In this document: positions 22,794 through 33,583 of the stretch, one piece after another | Layout: every line of letters starts with the position of its first letter | Position numbering within the stretch: the first letter of the stretch is position 1 | Position numbers and translations under genes: made by a program | The notes under the pieces: generated by a model | Databases searched by the model: none | The model's input: the letters and a program-made list of their open reading frames with translations, nothing else | What the model was told of the DNA's origin: nothing | Assembly (NCBI GenBank): GCA_947630785.1 | Contig: CANRIW010000006.1 | Location: 1-64,000 of the forward strand | Source of the DNA: an uncultured Oscillospiraceae bacterium | Lineage (GTDB): Bacteria > Bacillota > Clostridia > Oscillospirales > Oscillospiraceae | Length of the DNA stretch: 64,000 bases | Direction of reading: 5' to 3'

Positions 22794-24131
22794 TCACCCT
22801 CTCTTTCGCAGCTTTGCCACAAAGAAGCCGTCGGTGTGGTGGATGTGGGGCCAGAAGGTCACCATTCCCGGCTGTTCGCCAAACTGGGGCAGCGTGAAGG
22901 GCTCCGGGCCAAAATCGGGATGGTCCGACAGGAAGCTGTCCACCACGCCCTCGTTCTCACGCTCCAGCAGGGTGCAGGTAGAGTAGACCAGCGTTCCGCC
23001 GGGCCTGACATACCGGGCGCAGTTGTCCAGAATGGCCCGCTGGATGGCCGGCAGGCCCTTCATGGGTACCGGGTCCTTGTATCGGATGTCCGGCTTCTTG
23101 CGGATGACCCCCAGGCCGGAGCAGGGCACGTCAGTGATCACGGCGTCAAAGGCGCCCTCCCACTCCGGGCGGAACGCCGCGCCGCTCTGGAGGGTGGGCG
23201 TCACGATGGACAGGCCCAGCCGGTCCCGTCCCGCCTCCAGCAGCCTGATCTTGTGGGGGTGGATGTCGCAGGAGACGACCTCCCCCCTGTTTTTCATGTC
23301 GATGGCGGCAGCAAAGGACTTGCCGCCGGGGGCGGCGCAGGCGTCCAGCACCCGCGTCTCCGGCCTGAGGCCGGCGGCGGTCACCGCCAGACGGGCCGCC
23401 GGGTCCTGGATGTAGAACAGCCCCTCCCGATAGGCGGCCAGCCGCTCCAGATCGCCGGAGTTCTTCAAAATGAAGCAGTCCGGCAGCCAGGGGTGGGGCT
23501 CCGCCTCTACCCCGTCAGCGGCCAAAGCGGAGACGAGTTCCTCCGCCGTGGTCCGGGTGGTGTTCACCTGGGCGGCGACGGGGGGCTGTCCGTTGTCGGC
23601 GATGAGCAGCTGTTCCGCGCCGTCCTCCCCCAGGCGGGCGATGAACGCCTCCGTCAGCCACCGGGGATGGCTGTATTTTATTGACAAGGTTTCTGCCTTG
23701 TCAGCTCCTGTGGGCTCCGGCAGTTCTCCCGCCCGGAGCATGGCCCGGAGCACCCCGTTCACCATGCCGGTGGCTCTGGGGTTTTTGCAGTACCGGCGCG
23801 TTGACTCCACCGCCTCATTGACGGCGGCGCTGGCGGGGATCTTGTTCAGGAACAGGAGCTGATAGGCGGCGATCCGCAGAGCGCACAGCAAGTTCAGCTC
23901 CAGCTTATCCAGCCGCATCTTGCAGAATCGGGCCAGATGCCAGTCCAGCAGCATCCGGTTCTGGAGGACGCCGAAGCACAGCCGGGTGGCCAAGGCGGCC
24001 TCCCGGCGGTCAAGATTGCCCTCCCGGAGGGTCTTTTTCAGAAAGCCGTCCGACCAGGCGCCCTGCCGCTCACAGGCGGCCAGGGTGACCAGCGCCGCCT
24101 CCCGGGCGGACATGGGGCGCTTGTCGTTCAT
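22794..24131 (-). CDS. rsmB: 16S rRNA (cytosine-967-C5) methyltransferase RsmB
   Basis: The 445-residue protein combines an N-terminal NusB-like RNA-binding domain (about 1-150: REAALVTLAACERQGAWSD, KIPASAAVNEAVE) with a Rossmann methyltransferase: VLDACAAPGGKSFAAA for SAM, VITDVPCSGLGVIRKKPD with the active-site Cys of the PCS motif, and VYSTCTLLERENE with the catalytic TC motif. The ATG overlaps the fmt stop by 4 bp. Fmt-rsmB coupling is widespread in bacteria. Confidence 0.96.
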   Translation of the reverse strand: MNDKRPMSAREAALVTLAACERQGAWSDGFLKKTLREGNLDRREAALATRLCFGVLQNRMLLDWHLARFCKMRLDKLELNLLCALRIAAYQLLFLNKIPASAAVNEAVESTRRYCKNPRATGMVNGVLRAMLRAGELPEPTGADKAETLSIKYSHPRWLTEAFIARLGEDGAEQLLIADNGQPPVAAQVNTTRTTAEELVSALAADGVEAEPHPWLPDCFILKNSGDLERLAAYREGLFYIQDPAARLAVTAAGLRPETRVLDACAAPGGKSFAAAIDMKNRGEVVSCDIHPHKIRLLEAGRDRLGLSIVTPTLQSGAAFRPEWEGAFDAVITDVPCSGLGVIRKKPDIRYKDPVPMKGLPAIQRAILDNCARYVRPGGTLVYSTCTLLERENEGVVDSFLSDHPDFGPEPFTLPQFGEQPGMVTFWPHIHHTDGFFVAKLRKRG

Positions 24132-25054
24132 AGGGGCCCCTTCACCGGGTGGCCGGCCAGAAAGGCGGCGGCGGGCATGGGCTTTTTGCCGTCGGGCTGC
24201 AATTCCGCGATCGCAAGGATATTACCGTCCCCGCAGACGATCTTCAAGCCTTTTTTGTCGGCCTGGACCACCGTTCCGGCAGATTTCCCTGAGGTCTCCC
24301 CCGTCAGTCTCGTCCGCAAAATCTTGCAGCGGACGCCGTCCAGCGCCGTCACCGCCGCCGGCCAGGGGTACAGCCCCCGGACCTGGTCGTGGATGCGCCG
24401 GGCGGGCTGCCCCCAGTCGATTGGGGACAGCTCCTTGGACAGCATGGGGGCGTAGCAGGACTGCCCGTCGTCCTGGGGGACGGGCGAAACGGTCCCGGCG
24501 GCGATGTCCGTCACCGTTTTCACCAGCAGCTCCGCCCCCAACTCCGCCAGGCGGGCGGTGAGCTCCTGGGCGTTCTCGTCGATGCCGATAGTGGTTTCCG
24601 CCTGGGTCAGGATGTCGCCGGTGTCCAGCCCCTCAGCCATATACATGATAGTGACGCCGGTAACGTCCTCGCTGTTCAGGATGGCCCAGTTGATGGGGGC
24701 CGCTCCCCGGTACTTCGGCAGCAGAGACGAGTGGACGTTGACGCAACCGAATTTGGGCAGCGCCAGGATGTCCGGCGGCAGGATCTTCCCGTAGGCCGCC
24801 ACCGCGATGAGCTCCGGGGAAAGCTCCTTCAGGATGGCCAGCGCCTCCCCGTCCCGCATCTTAACGGGCTGATACACGGGAATATCGACTGACAGGGCAT
24901 ATTCCTTGACAGGACACGGCTGGAGCTTGTTCTGGTGCCGTCCCACCGGCTTGTCCGGCTGAGTGAACACGCCGCACACCTCGTGCCCCGCCTCCACCAG
25001 CGCCCGCAGGGAGGGCACCGCGAACTCCGGGGTGCCCATGAACACGATCCTCAT
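24128..25054 (-). CDS. fmt: Methionyl-tRNA formyltransferase
   Basis: Formylates initiator Met-tRNA with 10-formyl-THF. The 308-residue protein begins MRIVFMGTPEFAVPSLRAL and has GKILPPDILALPKFGCVNVH followed by SLLPKYRGAAPINWAI, with the catalytic Asn-His-Asp set, and TGVTIMYMAEGLDTGDIL. A C-terminal OB-like domain (about 205-308) follows. It overlaps def by 4 bp, so the two enzymes that add and remove the formyl group are translationally coupled. Confidence 0.97.
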   Translation of the reverse strand: MRIVFMGTPEFAVPSLRALVEAGHEVCGVFTQPDKPVGRHQNKLQPCPVKEYALSVDIPVYQPVKMRDGEALAILKELSPELIAVAAYGKILPPDILALPKFGCVNVHSSLLPKYRGAAPINWAILNSEDVTGVTIMYMAEGLDTGDILTQAETTIGIDENAQELTARLAELGAELLVKTVTDIAAGTVSPVPQDDGQSCYAPMLSKELSPIDWGQPARRIHDQVRGLYPWPAAVTALDGVRCKILRTRLTGETSGKSAGTVVQADKKGLKIVCGDGNILAIAELQPDGKKPMPAAAFLAGHPVKGPL

Positions 25055-25587
25055 TCGCCGCCCTCCGATTCCGCCTCCTGCTCCCTCTGTTCATGGGCGG
25101 CCCGGTACTCGTCCATCTCCTCGGGGGTATAGAGCCTGTCCGTGTGCTCCACGAACAGGTGGCCGTCCAGGTGCTCCAGCTCGTGGCAGAAGCACCGGGC
25201 CACGATCTCCTCCCCGGTGTGTTCGAACCAGCTGCCGTCCCGGTCCTGGGCCCGGACGGTGACCTTGTAAGGCCGGGTGACGATGCCGTACTGGCCGGGG
25301 ACGCTGAGGCAGCCCTCAAAGTCGGTCTGTTCTCCCTCCTGGGCGACGATCTCCGGATTCACCAGCTCCAGGATGTGCTCGTTCCCCTCCTCCATCACGT
25401 CCATGACCACCACCACCCGGCGGAGAATGCCCACCTGGGGGGCGGCCAGCCCCACGCCGTTGGAGATCAGCAGGGTCTCCTTCATGTCGTCGATGAGGGT
25501 ATGGAGCCGCTTGTCAAATTTCACCACCGGGCGGCACTTCTTCTCCAGACAGGGATCTCCTCTGGTGATGATCACGCGTTCAGCCAT
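25051..25587 (-). CDS. def: Peptide deformylase
   Basis: Removes the N-formyl group of nascent proteins. The 178-residue enzyme has all three motifs: GVGLAAPQVG, EGCLSVPGQ and HELEHLDG, which supply the Cys and two His metal ligands and the catalytic Glu; the usual Asp of HEXDH is Glu, a conservative change. A C-terminal charged tail of about 25 residues follows. It lies between priA and fmt in the usual order. Confidence 0.96.
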   Translation of the reverse strand: MAERVIITRGDPCLEKKCRPVVKFDKRLHTLIDDMKETLLISNGVGLAAPQVGILRRVVVVMDVMEEGNEHILELVNPEIVAQEGEQTDFEGCLSVPGQYGIVTRPYKVTVRAQDRDGSWFEHTGEEIVARCFCHELEHLDGHLFVEHTDRLYTPEEMDEYRAAHEQREQEAESEGGE

Positions 25588-25605
25588 ATCGTGTTTTCCT
25601 CCTTG

Positions 25606-28074
25606 TCAGTCCAGCGGGTCCACGTCGGCAAAGACGGTGACGCCGCGGTTGGCCTTGTCCGCCTGGGCCTGCCGCAGCAGATGGGCCGCCAGCAGACGGA
25701 TCTCTTTGGTATTCCTGGTGTTCAGGATCAGCCGGTAGCGGTAGCGGTTGTTCACCTTGGCCACCGCCGCCGGGGCGGGGCCCAGCAGCTGCCAGGGCTG
25801 GTCCCTGTAGGGTTTTTGGTTCAGCGCCCCGCTGAGGGCGTCCCGGAGCCGGAGGCAGGTCCGCAGCACCGCCGTCTCCTCCGGCCCGGAGGCGGACAGC
25901 ACGAACAGATCGCTGAAGGGCGGGAAGTTCCGGACCCTCCGGATGGCGATCTCCTGCACGTAAAAGCTGTCGTAATCCTGCCGGGCGGCGCACCGGATGA
26001 CCTCGTTTTCCGGGGTGTAGGTCTGGATGACCGCCTGGCCCTCCTTGCCGCCCCGGCCCGCTCTCCCCACCACCTGGGTGAGCAGGGAGAAGGTGCGCTC
26101 CCCCGCGTGGATGTCCCCGCTGTAAAGGGACTGGTCGGCGCTCACCGCCCCCACCAGGGTGACGTTCTCAAAATCCAGTCCCTTGGCCACCATCTGGGTG
26201 CCCAGCAGGATGGGCACCCGCCGGCGGCGGAACTCCTCCAAAATGGCCTCGTGGGTGTGGGTGGCGGACACCGAGTCGGCGTCCATGCGGAGGGTCTCCG
26301 CGCCGGGGAACAGGTCCCGCAGCTCCTCCTGGAGCTTCTGGGTGCCTGTCCCCACAAAGTTCAGGATGCCGCCGCAGGAGGGGCACTCCTCCGGCAGGGG
26401 CTCTGAGTGGCCGCAGTAGTGGCACATGAGCCGCCGGTTGGCGGAGTGATAGGTCAGGCTCACCGAGCACCGGGGACAGGTGGGGGTCTCCCCGCACTCC
26501 CCGCAGGTGACCATCCGGTGGGCCCCCCGGCGATTCAGGAACAGGATGGCCTGCTCTCCCCGGTCCATGGTCTCCTCCAGTTTGGAGGCCAGGGCGGCGC
26601 TGACGCTGGTGCCGTTGCCCCGGCGGAGCTCCTCCTTCATGTCCACGATGGTCACCCTGGGCAGGGCCCTCTCATTAAAGCGGTGGTCCAGGTGGAACAG
26701 GTTGTAATCGCCCTGCTTCGCGTGGTACATGGTCTCCACGCTGGGGGTGGCGGAGCCCAGCACCAGCAGGGCGTTTTCCTTGAAGCAGCGGTATTTCGCC
26801 ACCTCCCGGGCATGATACCGGGGGGTCTGCTCCGACTTATAGGTGGGCTCCTGCTCCTCGTCGATGACGATGGCCCCAAGATCGGGCAGAGGGGCGAACA
26901 CGGCGGAGCGGGTGCCCACCACGACTCTGGCCTCCCCCCGCTTTGCGCGCTTCCACTCGTCGTACCGCTCGCCGGCGGAGAGGGAGCTGTGGAGGATGGC
27001 CACCTCCCGGCCGAAGTGGGAGGTGAAGATGCGCATGAGCTGGGGCGTCAGGGCGATCTCCGGCACAAGGACCAGGGCGGTCCTTCCCCGGTCCAGCAGG
27101 GTGTGGATGAGCTGAAGATAGACCTGGGTCTTTCCGCTGCCGGTGACGCCGTAGAGCAGCGCCGCGGCGGGCTTTCCCTCCTCCGCCAGGGCCAGCAGGC
27201 CATCATAGGCCGCCTGCTGCTGGTCGTTCAGGGCGATGGGGGCCGCCTGGGGCAGCTCGGGCAGGTCGGGCCGGCGGTAGACCTCCCGCTTGGAGAGGGT
27301 GAGCACCCCCCGCTTCTCCAGCGAGCGGAGGGTGGTCATGGACGCGCCGGTGAAATAGCACAGCTCCTTGGCGGACACCTCTCCGATGGCGCAGAGGGCC
27401 TCGCACGCGGCGTACTGGAGGGGCGCCCTGCTCCGCCTGGAGGCCACCAGCGCCATGGCGTCGGCCGGCGGCATGGCCAGGGCGGCGATCTGCTCCGACT
27501 TGTCCCCCACGTTCCGGGCGGCCTGGGTCTCTTTGACGATGATCCCCTTGTCGGACAGCGTTTTGATGGCGGGGCCGGGGTCCACGGTGCCGAAGGCCAC
27601 GCGGATCCTGCCCAGCTCCGCCGCCCCGCCGTTGGCAAAGAGCAGCTCCACCAGCTTGTTGGCGTTGACGGAACGGCCCGCCGCCTCATAGGCGGCCTCC
27701 CGGTCCACGCCGGGGGCGATCTTCCAGCAGTCCATCAGGGAGAACCACAGCCCCGCCGGCAGCATGATCCGCAGGGCGTCGTACACGGTGCAGAAGTACC
27801 GCTCCCGCATCCACAGAGCCAGCTGGATGGAGCGCTCGTCCAGCACCGGCTGGTCGTCCAGCAGGGCCTGGATGGATTTCAGCTTTGCCGTGTCCTCCCG
27901 CTCCCCCAGGGACAGGACCACCCCGTCCGTCCCCCGGTTGCCGGAGCCGAAAGGCACCGCCGCCCGCATCCCCGGACGGACCAGGCCGTCCAGTTCCGGC
28001 GGGATCAGATAGTCATAGGGCCGGTCGATGGCGTAGGGGGCCGCCGACACCACGATCTTCGCGATACTGGCCAT
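25606..28074 (-). CDS. priA: Primosomal replication-restart helicase PriA
   Basis: PriA reloads the replisome at stalled forks. The 822-residue protein has the N-terminal 3'-DNA-end binding region (AKIVVSAAPYAIDRPYDYLI), a helicase core with Walker A LLYGVTGSGKTQVY, the DEEQ box (IVIDEEQEPTYKSEQ), the zinc-binding Cys pairs (CGECGETPTCPRC, CHYCGHSEPLPEECPSC) and VVGRAGRGGKEGQAVIQTY. The ATG at 28074 has CAGGAGGTG 6 bases upstream; a GTG three codons earlier overlaps that site. The coaBC gene that often precedes priA in Firmicutes is absent here. Confidence 0.96.
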   Translation of the reverse strand: MASIAKIVVSAAPYAIDRPYDYLIPPELDGLVRPGMRAAVPFGSGNRGTDGVVLSLGEREDTAKLKSIQALLDDQPVLDERSIQLALWMRERYFCTVYDALRIMLPAGLWFSLMDCWKIAPGVDREAAYEAAGRSVNANKLVELLFANGGAAELGRIRVAFGTVDPGPAIKTLSDKGIIVKETQAARNVGDKSEQIAALAMPPADAMALVASRRSRAPLQYAACEALCAIGEVSAKELCYFTGASMTTLRSLEKRGVLTLSKREVYRRPDLPELPQAAPIALNDQQQAAYDGLLALAEEGKPAAALLYGVTGSGKTQVYLQLIHTLLDRGRTALVLVPEIALTPQLMRIFTSHFGREVAILHSSLSAGERYDEWKRAKRGEARVVVGTRSAVFAPLPDLGAIVIDEEQEPTYKSEQTPRYHAREVAKYRCFKENALLVLGSATPSVETMYHAKQGDYNLFHLDHRFNERALPRVTIVDMKEELRRGNGTSVSAALASKLEETMDRGEQAILFLNRRGAHRMVTCGECGETPTCPRCSVSLTYHSANRRLMCHYCGHSEPLPEECPSCGGILNFVGTGTQKLQEELRDLFPGAETLRMDADSVSATHTHEAILEEFRRRRVPILLGTQMVAKGLDFENVTLVGAVSADQSLYSGDIHAGERTFSLLTQVVGRAGRGGKEGQAVIQTYTPENEVIRCAARQDYDSFYVQEIAIRRVRNFPPFSDLFVLSASGPEETAVLRTCLRLRDALSGALNQKPYRDQPWQLLGPAPAAVAKVNNRYRYRLILNTRNTKEIRLLAAHLLRQAQADKANRGVTVFADVDPLD

Positions 28075-28103
28075 GTCCCCCACCTCCTGTCACACAGCGT
28101 CCA

Positions 28104-28133
28104 AAGGGCAAGCAGGTCGCCCCGCTTGCCCTG
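28104..28133 (-). terminator. Hairpin between rpoZ and priA
   Basis: Minus strand AGGGCAAGC, 10-base loop, GCTTGCCCT followed by TTGG. The T run is short; it may attenuate rather than end transcription inside the long operon. Confidence 0.5.
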
Positions 28134-28144
28134 TATCTATCGGG

Positions 28145-28375
28145 TCACTCCCCGGCCTCTCCGCTCTGCTGCTCCTCCTGCTCGGCGGATTCGATGGTCA
28201 GCGCGCCGCTGGCCACCTCATTGATCGCCATGGACACCGCCTTCTCCTGGAGGGGCTCGCCCTCCTTCTCCGCCTCGCTGGACAGCTTCCTGGCCCGATT
28301 GGCGACCATGTTCACCAGCATATAGCGGCTGGGCACCTTGTCAAGCAGGTCCCGAATGGCTGGATACAATAACAT
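28145..28375 (-). CDS. rpoZ: RNA polymerase omega subunit
   Basis: A 76-residue omega subunit that helps assemble beta-prime. The start MLLYPAIRDLLDKVPSRYML, then VNMVANRARKLSSEA and EKAVSMAINEVASGALTI, follow the omega fold exactly; an acidic tail follows. GGGAGG precedes the ATG. The order gmk-rpoZ-priA is standard for Firmicutes. Confidence 0.95.
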   Translation of the reverse strand: MLLYPAIRDLLDKVPSRYMLVNMVANRARKLSSEAEKEGEPLQEKAVSMAINEVASGALTIESAEQEEQQSGEAGE

Positions 28376-28418
28376 AATGTTTTCCTCCCTGTCTGATCGA
28401 CTTGTCTCAATACAAATA

Positions 28419-29045
28419 TCACGGTTCGGCGGAAGCGAATCCCTCCACCAGATGGAGCCGTTTTGGAGTCCGGCACCGCTCTGCCTCCAGGATGGCCTGG
28501 ATCTGCCGGGCGGCGTCCACCACCGTGTCGTTCACCACCAGATAGTCGTACCGGGGGCACTCCCGGCACTCCTCTCCGGCCTGGACCAGCCGCCGGGCGA
28601 TGGCCTCCTCATCGTCGGTGTTTCGGCCCCGCAGCCGGCGGGACAGCTCCTCGATGGAGGGCGGGATCAGGAAGATCAGCACCGCCTCCGGGCACTTCTC
28701 CTTCACATGGGCGGCCCCCTGGACCTCGATGTCCAGCAGCACGTCCACCCCCCGGTCCAGCTGCTCCTGAATGACCTTCAGCGAAGTACCGTAGTAGTTG
28801 CCCACGTACTCGGCGTACTCCAGTAGTTCCCCGTCCCGGATCATTCGCTCAAACTCCTCCCGGGAGACGAAGTTGTAGTTGACGCCGTCCTGCTCTCCCA
28901 CTCTGGGGGCACGGGTGGTAAAGGACACCGAGAAGTGGATGTCCGGCCGGCTGCTCAGCAGCTCGGCGATCACCGTGCTCTTGCCCACCCCGGAGGGGCC
29001 GGACAGCACGATCAGCTCTCCGCGCTTTTTCTGTGTTTCGCTCAT
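28419..29045 (-). CDS. gmk: Guanylate kinase
   Basis: Phosphorylates GMP to GDP. The 208-residue protein has the P-loop [14 protein letters not shown], the GMP-binding [20 protein letters not shown] and [19 protein letters not shown]. The start overlaps the remA stop by 4 bp. A short C-terminal extension ([14 protein letters not shown]) goes slightly beyond the family norm. Confidence 0.97.
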   Translation of the reverse strand: MSETQKKRGELIVLSGPSGVGKSTVIAELLSSRPDIHFSVSFTTRAPRVGEQDGVNYNFVSREEFERMIRDGELLEYAEYVGNYYGTSLKVIQEQLDRGVDVLLDIEVQGAAHVKEKCPEAVLIFLIPPSIEELSRRLRGRNTDDEEAIARRLVQAGEECRECPRYDYLVVNDTVVDAARQIQAILEAERCRTPKRLHLVEGFASAEP

Positions 29046-29305
29046 GGGGTCTTTTCCTCCGTGTCTTCGCCGTTGTCATCGAACCGGGCGGCCAGCTGCT
29101 CGCAGGTCAGGGAGGACCAGATCACATGGCCGCTGTCGGTCACCAGCACGGCCCGGGTCTTGCGTCCGAAGCTGGCGTCGATGAGCACGCCCCGCTCCCT
29201 GGCCTCCTGGCCCAGCCGCTTCACCGGGGCGGAATCCGGGCTGACCACGGCCACCACCCGCCGGGGATTGACCAGGTTCCCGAACCCGATATTCACCAGT
29301 TTCAT
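29042..29305 (-). CDS. remA: Extracellular matrix regulator RemA (DUF370)
   Basis: An 87-residue DNA-binding protein. [39 protein letters not shown] and [19 protein letters not shown] match RemA, which in Bacillus oligomerises into a LytTR-like ring and activates matrix operons. Its place between yicC and gmk is conserved in Firmicutes. The target genes in this organism are not known from the sequence. Confidence 0.93.
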   Translation of the reverse strand: MKLVNIGFGNLVNPRRVVAVVSPDSAPVKRLGQEARERGVLIDASFGRKTRAVLVTDSGHVIWSSLTCEQLAARFDDNGEDTEEKTP

Positions 29306-29320
29306 CCGAAGCCCTCCCGG

Positions 29321-30232
29321 TCATTCCAGGTTCTGGATCTGTTCCCGGATCTTCTCGATCTCCGCCTTGATGTCCACCACCGTGCGGGTGATGTCCAGAT
29401 CGGAGCACTTGGAGCCGATGGTGTTGGCCTCCCGGTTGAACTCCTGGATCAGGAAGTCCAGCTTGCGGCCCACGGCCCCGCCCTTGTCCAGCAGCTCCCG
29501 GAGCTGGGCGATGTGGCTGTGGAGGCGCACCGTCTCCTCGTCCACCGCCACCTTGTCGGCGAAGATGGCCGCCTCGGTGAGGATGCGGGCGGGGTCGATC
29601 TGGGTGTTTTGCAGCACCTCGTTCATGCGGGCCTCCAGCCTGGCCCGGTACTCGGACACCGTCTGGGGGGAGCGTTCCTCTACTTTGCCAACCATGGTCT
29701 CGATGGCGGCCGCCCGGCTCAGGATGTCCTCGGCCAGCCGGGCGCCCTCCTTCTCCCGCATGGCGTTGAAGTCGGTCACGGCCAGGTCCAGAGCGGCCAG
29801 CAGCCGCTCCTTCATCTGCTCCGGGTCCTCTTCCTTCTTCTCCACCGTGAGCACATCGGGGAACCGGGCCAGATCGATGACGGAGCACTCCCCTTTGACC
29901 AGGATCCCGCCGCCGGATTCGCCCAGCTGTTTCCAAGCCGCCGCATGGACCTGCTGGAGGGCAGCGGCATAGCTTTTGGCCAGCGCCTCATTGACGATGA
30001 CAGCCAGATCGTTCCCACCGGTGTGGACGATGGTGACGAACACGTCCACCTTGCCCCGGCCGATCCCCGCCTGCACCCTGGCCTTCATGGCGTCCTCGGC
30101 AAAGAGATAGCTGCGGGGCATTTTGATTGTACAGTCCAGATACCGGTTGTTCACCGCGCGAAGCTCCACGGTGACGGTCATATCCTCATATGCCTGTTCT
30201 CCCCGGCCATAGCCGGTCATACTTCTAACCAT
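29321..30232 (-). CDS. YicC/YloC-family endoribonuclease
   Basis: A 303-residue protein beginning MVRSMTGYGRGEQAYEDMTV, with the family blocks ELRAVNNRYLDCTIKMPRS, GRGKVDVFVTI and C-terminal GRKLDFLIQEFNREANTIGS then KCSDLDITRTVVDIKAEIEK. YicC members are metal-dependent endoribonucleases involved in RNA turnover. The ATG at 30232 has GAGAGGAA 6 bases upstream; an ATG five codons earlier has no ribosome site. It lies upstream of remA, the conserved order. Confidence 0.93.
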   Translation of the reverse strand: MVRSMTGYGRGEQAYEDMTVTVELRAVNNRYLDCTIKMPRSYLFAEDAMKARVQAGIGRGKVDVFVTIVHTGGNDLAVIVNEALAKSYAAALQQVHAAAWKQLGESGGGILVKGECSVIDLARFPDVLTVEKKEEDPEQMKERLLAALDLAVTDFNAMREKEGARLAEDILSRAAAIETMVGKVEERSPQTVSEYRARLEARMNEVLQNTQIDPARILTEAAIFADKVAVDEETVRLHSHIAQLRELLDKGGAVGRKLDFLIQEFNREANTIGSKCSDLDITRTVVDIKAEIEKIREQIQNLE

Positions 30233-30261
30233 TTGGATTCCTCTCATTCGTTCAGGTCGGT

Positions 30262-30786
30262 TCAGTGGATGTATTTGTCCACCCGCGCCGCATACAGGGC
30301 GATGAGCCCGCTGAAGCCAAAATCATAGAGCAGAAAGACGATGTTGCCGATAAGGTACACGATCCACCAGCCCTTCGCCATAAACTCCGGCAGGGAGGCC
30401 AGCAGCGCCGCCCCCATGACCAGCCACAGCACCGTCAGCGCGGCGTTGAAGAATATCAGCTTGACCGCAATCTCCAGGGCCTTGGGCCACCGGCGGGCCT
30501 CCACGATGGATTTCACCATGGGATAGAGCCCGAACAGCACGGCGAACATCAGGGCGCAGAGCTTGTCGGGCACCAGCAGGAATGCCAGGATGGACACGGC
30601 CCCCCAGCACAGGAAGCCCGCCTGGATACTGACGGAGATCACCGCCCCCGCCATGAGCACCCCCGCCGCCGCCACGATGCCGATGTTTCCCCTGGGGACG
30701 ATGGAGCCCAGATACACCAGCACCAGCGCCAACGCCGCCAGGATGGCCGGATAGGCCACTTTTGCGGCGGAACTCTTCCGTCTCAT
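30262..30786 (-). CDS. Multi-pass membrane protein of unknown function
   Basis: A 174-residue protein made almost entirely of hydrophobic segments: about five membrane spans (VAYPAILAALALVLVYLGSI, IGIVAAAGVLMAGAVISVSI, LCWGAVSILAFLLV with LCALMFAVLFGLYPMVKSIV, LIFFNAALTVLWLVMGAALL, WWIVYLIGNIVFLLYDFGFS). A basic N-terminus (MRRKSSAAK) suggests it faces the cytoplasm. The overall look is of a small transporter-type integral membrane component, but no motif fixes a family. It begins one base after the DnaJ-like gene stop, so it is translationally coupled to it. Confidence 0.75.
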   Translation of the reverse strand: MRRKSSAAKVAYPAILAALALVLVYLGSIVPRGNIGIVAAAGVLMAGAVISVSIQAGFLCWGAVSILAFLLVPDKLCALMFAVLFGLYPMVKSIVEARRWPKALEIAVKLIFFNAALTVLWLVMGAALLASLPEFMAKGWWIVYLIGNIVFLLYDFGFSGLIALYAARVDKYIH

Positions 30787-30787
30787 A

Positions 30788-32281
<1,494 letters not shown>

Positions 32282-32282
<1 letters not shown>

Positions 32283-33583
32283 CAGCCGGTGGCCGCGGGA
32301 AGGGCGGCGGGCTCAGGAATACCCTCCGTCAAATTGAGGGCGATTCGGTAGTCCCCGCTGAGCACTCCCACCTCCGCGATGGAGGGCGCGATGTTCAGAT
32401 AGACCCGGACGGTGGCGGTATACCCGCCGGCGGACGGCGTCATATCCTGGAGGTCGGCCACCGCCAGGAGGCTCTCGTCCGTGACGGCGTCCAGCAGGTC
32501 TGGCTCGCCCCGGACGGTGACGGAGAGCACCTGGGTGATGATGTCCGCCGTCCACCCTTCCGGGACGTTGATGCAGCGGATATTGCTGACCTGGAACGTC
32601 CGCTCCGCCAACTGCTTGTTGAAGCGGACCGTGACCTCCACATTTTCCACCCCGGTGAGGTTGGTCAGCTCGTCGTCCAAAGGCACCGGGAAGGTCAGTT
32701 TCTCCCCGTCGCGAACGGAGTCCAGGTTGATGGTGGCCACATTGATGGCCCCCGCCGCCTTGACGGCCTCCACCGCCTCGGTGGTGCCCGCCACTGTGAT
32801 GCTCTCGACGGACAGCTCGGCCGACGCCTCTCCGGCGCCTACGCCGCCGCCGTCCACAAAGGTCACGGCCAGTGGGATCTCAGCGGTGGCCTGGATGGGG
32901 AAAGTGGTGTAAACCATTTCCACATCGCATGTCACATCCAGATCGAGCTCATTGCCGCTGCGGTCCAGAAGCCGGAAGGGATATTCCCCATTGACCGTTC
33001 CAGTGAGTCCTTCGTCGTCCACGGTGACCACCGCCCGGGCCACCTGGTTCACGTCCTCCAGGCGGCCACTGACTACCACGACCTTGGGGGAAAACACGAA
33101 ATCCTCTTTATCGCCCGCAAGATAGCCCTCGGCGGCGCTGCCGGTGAACTCGCCCTCCACCGGGATCTCCTGGCTGCTGTACCGGGCCACCTCTACGGTG
33201 ATCACGCTGCCGTTGACCCCGCTGACGATGGTCACCTGGCTCCGGTCCACACTGGGCGGCGGCGACACAGTGTAGGTCACCGAATGGCTTCCCTCCTCGT
33301 AGATGCCCGACACATTGGCGGTGACCTGTACCGTCTGGTTGGTCAGGGAAGCCAGCACCATATTGGTGGCCTGCACCGTCACATTGGCGGTGTACGGTCC
33401 GTCTACAAGCATCAGGCCCCGCTCCGCCAGGATCTCCTCCCCGGTAAAGGTGACGGGGATCCTCGCAATGGTCTTGGAGTGGGACGCCTCATCGTTCACT
33501 GTGACAAAGAGCCACAGACCGATGGCGATCAGGACAGACAGTACAATATACAGAAAACGGCTGTCAAGAATCTTCTTTCCCAT
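32282..33583 (-). CDS. cdaR: YbbR-domain regulator of c-di-AMP cyclase
   Basis: CdaR binds CdaA at the membrane and modulates c-di-AMP production. The 433-residue protein has one N-terminal membrane anchor (FLYIVLSVLIAIGLWLFVTV) followed by the diagnostic VNDE and then four extracytoplasmic YbbR repeats (each with patterns like IPVTFTGEEI, IPVEGEFTGSA, IPLAVTFVDGG). It overlaps the end of cdaA by 20 bp, so cyclase and regulator are co-translated. Confidence 0.93.

Noticed and set aside
26407..28224. A 605-codon rightward open frame opposite priA
   Set aside because: High-G+C antisense shadow: composition is Gly/Pro/Arg/Gln/His-rich with no domain, and the leftward frame is an unmistakable PriA.
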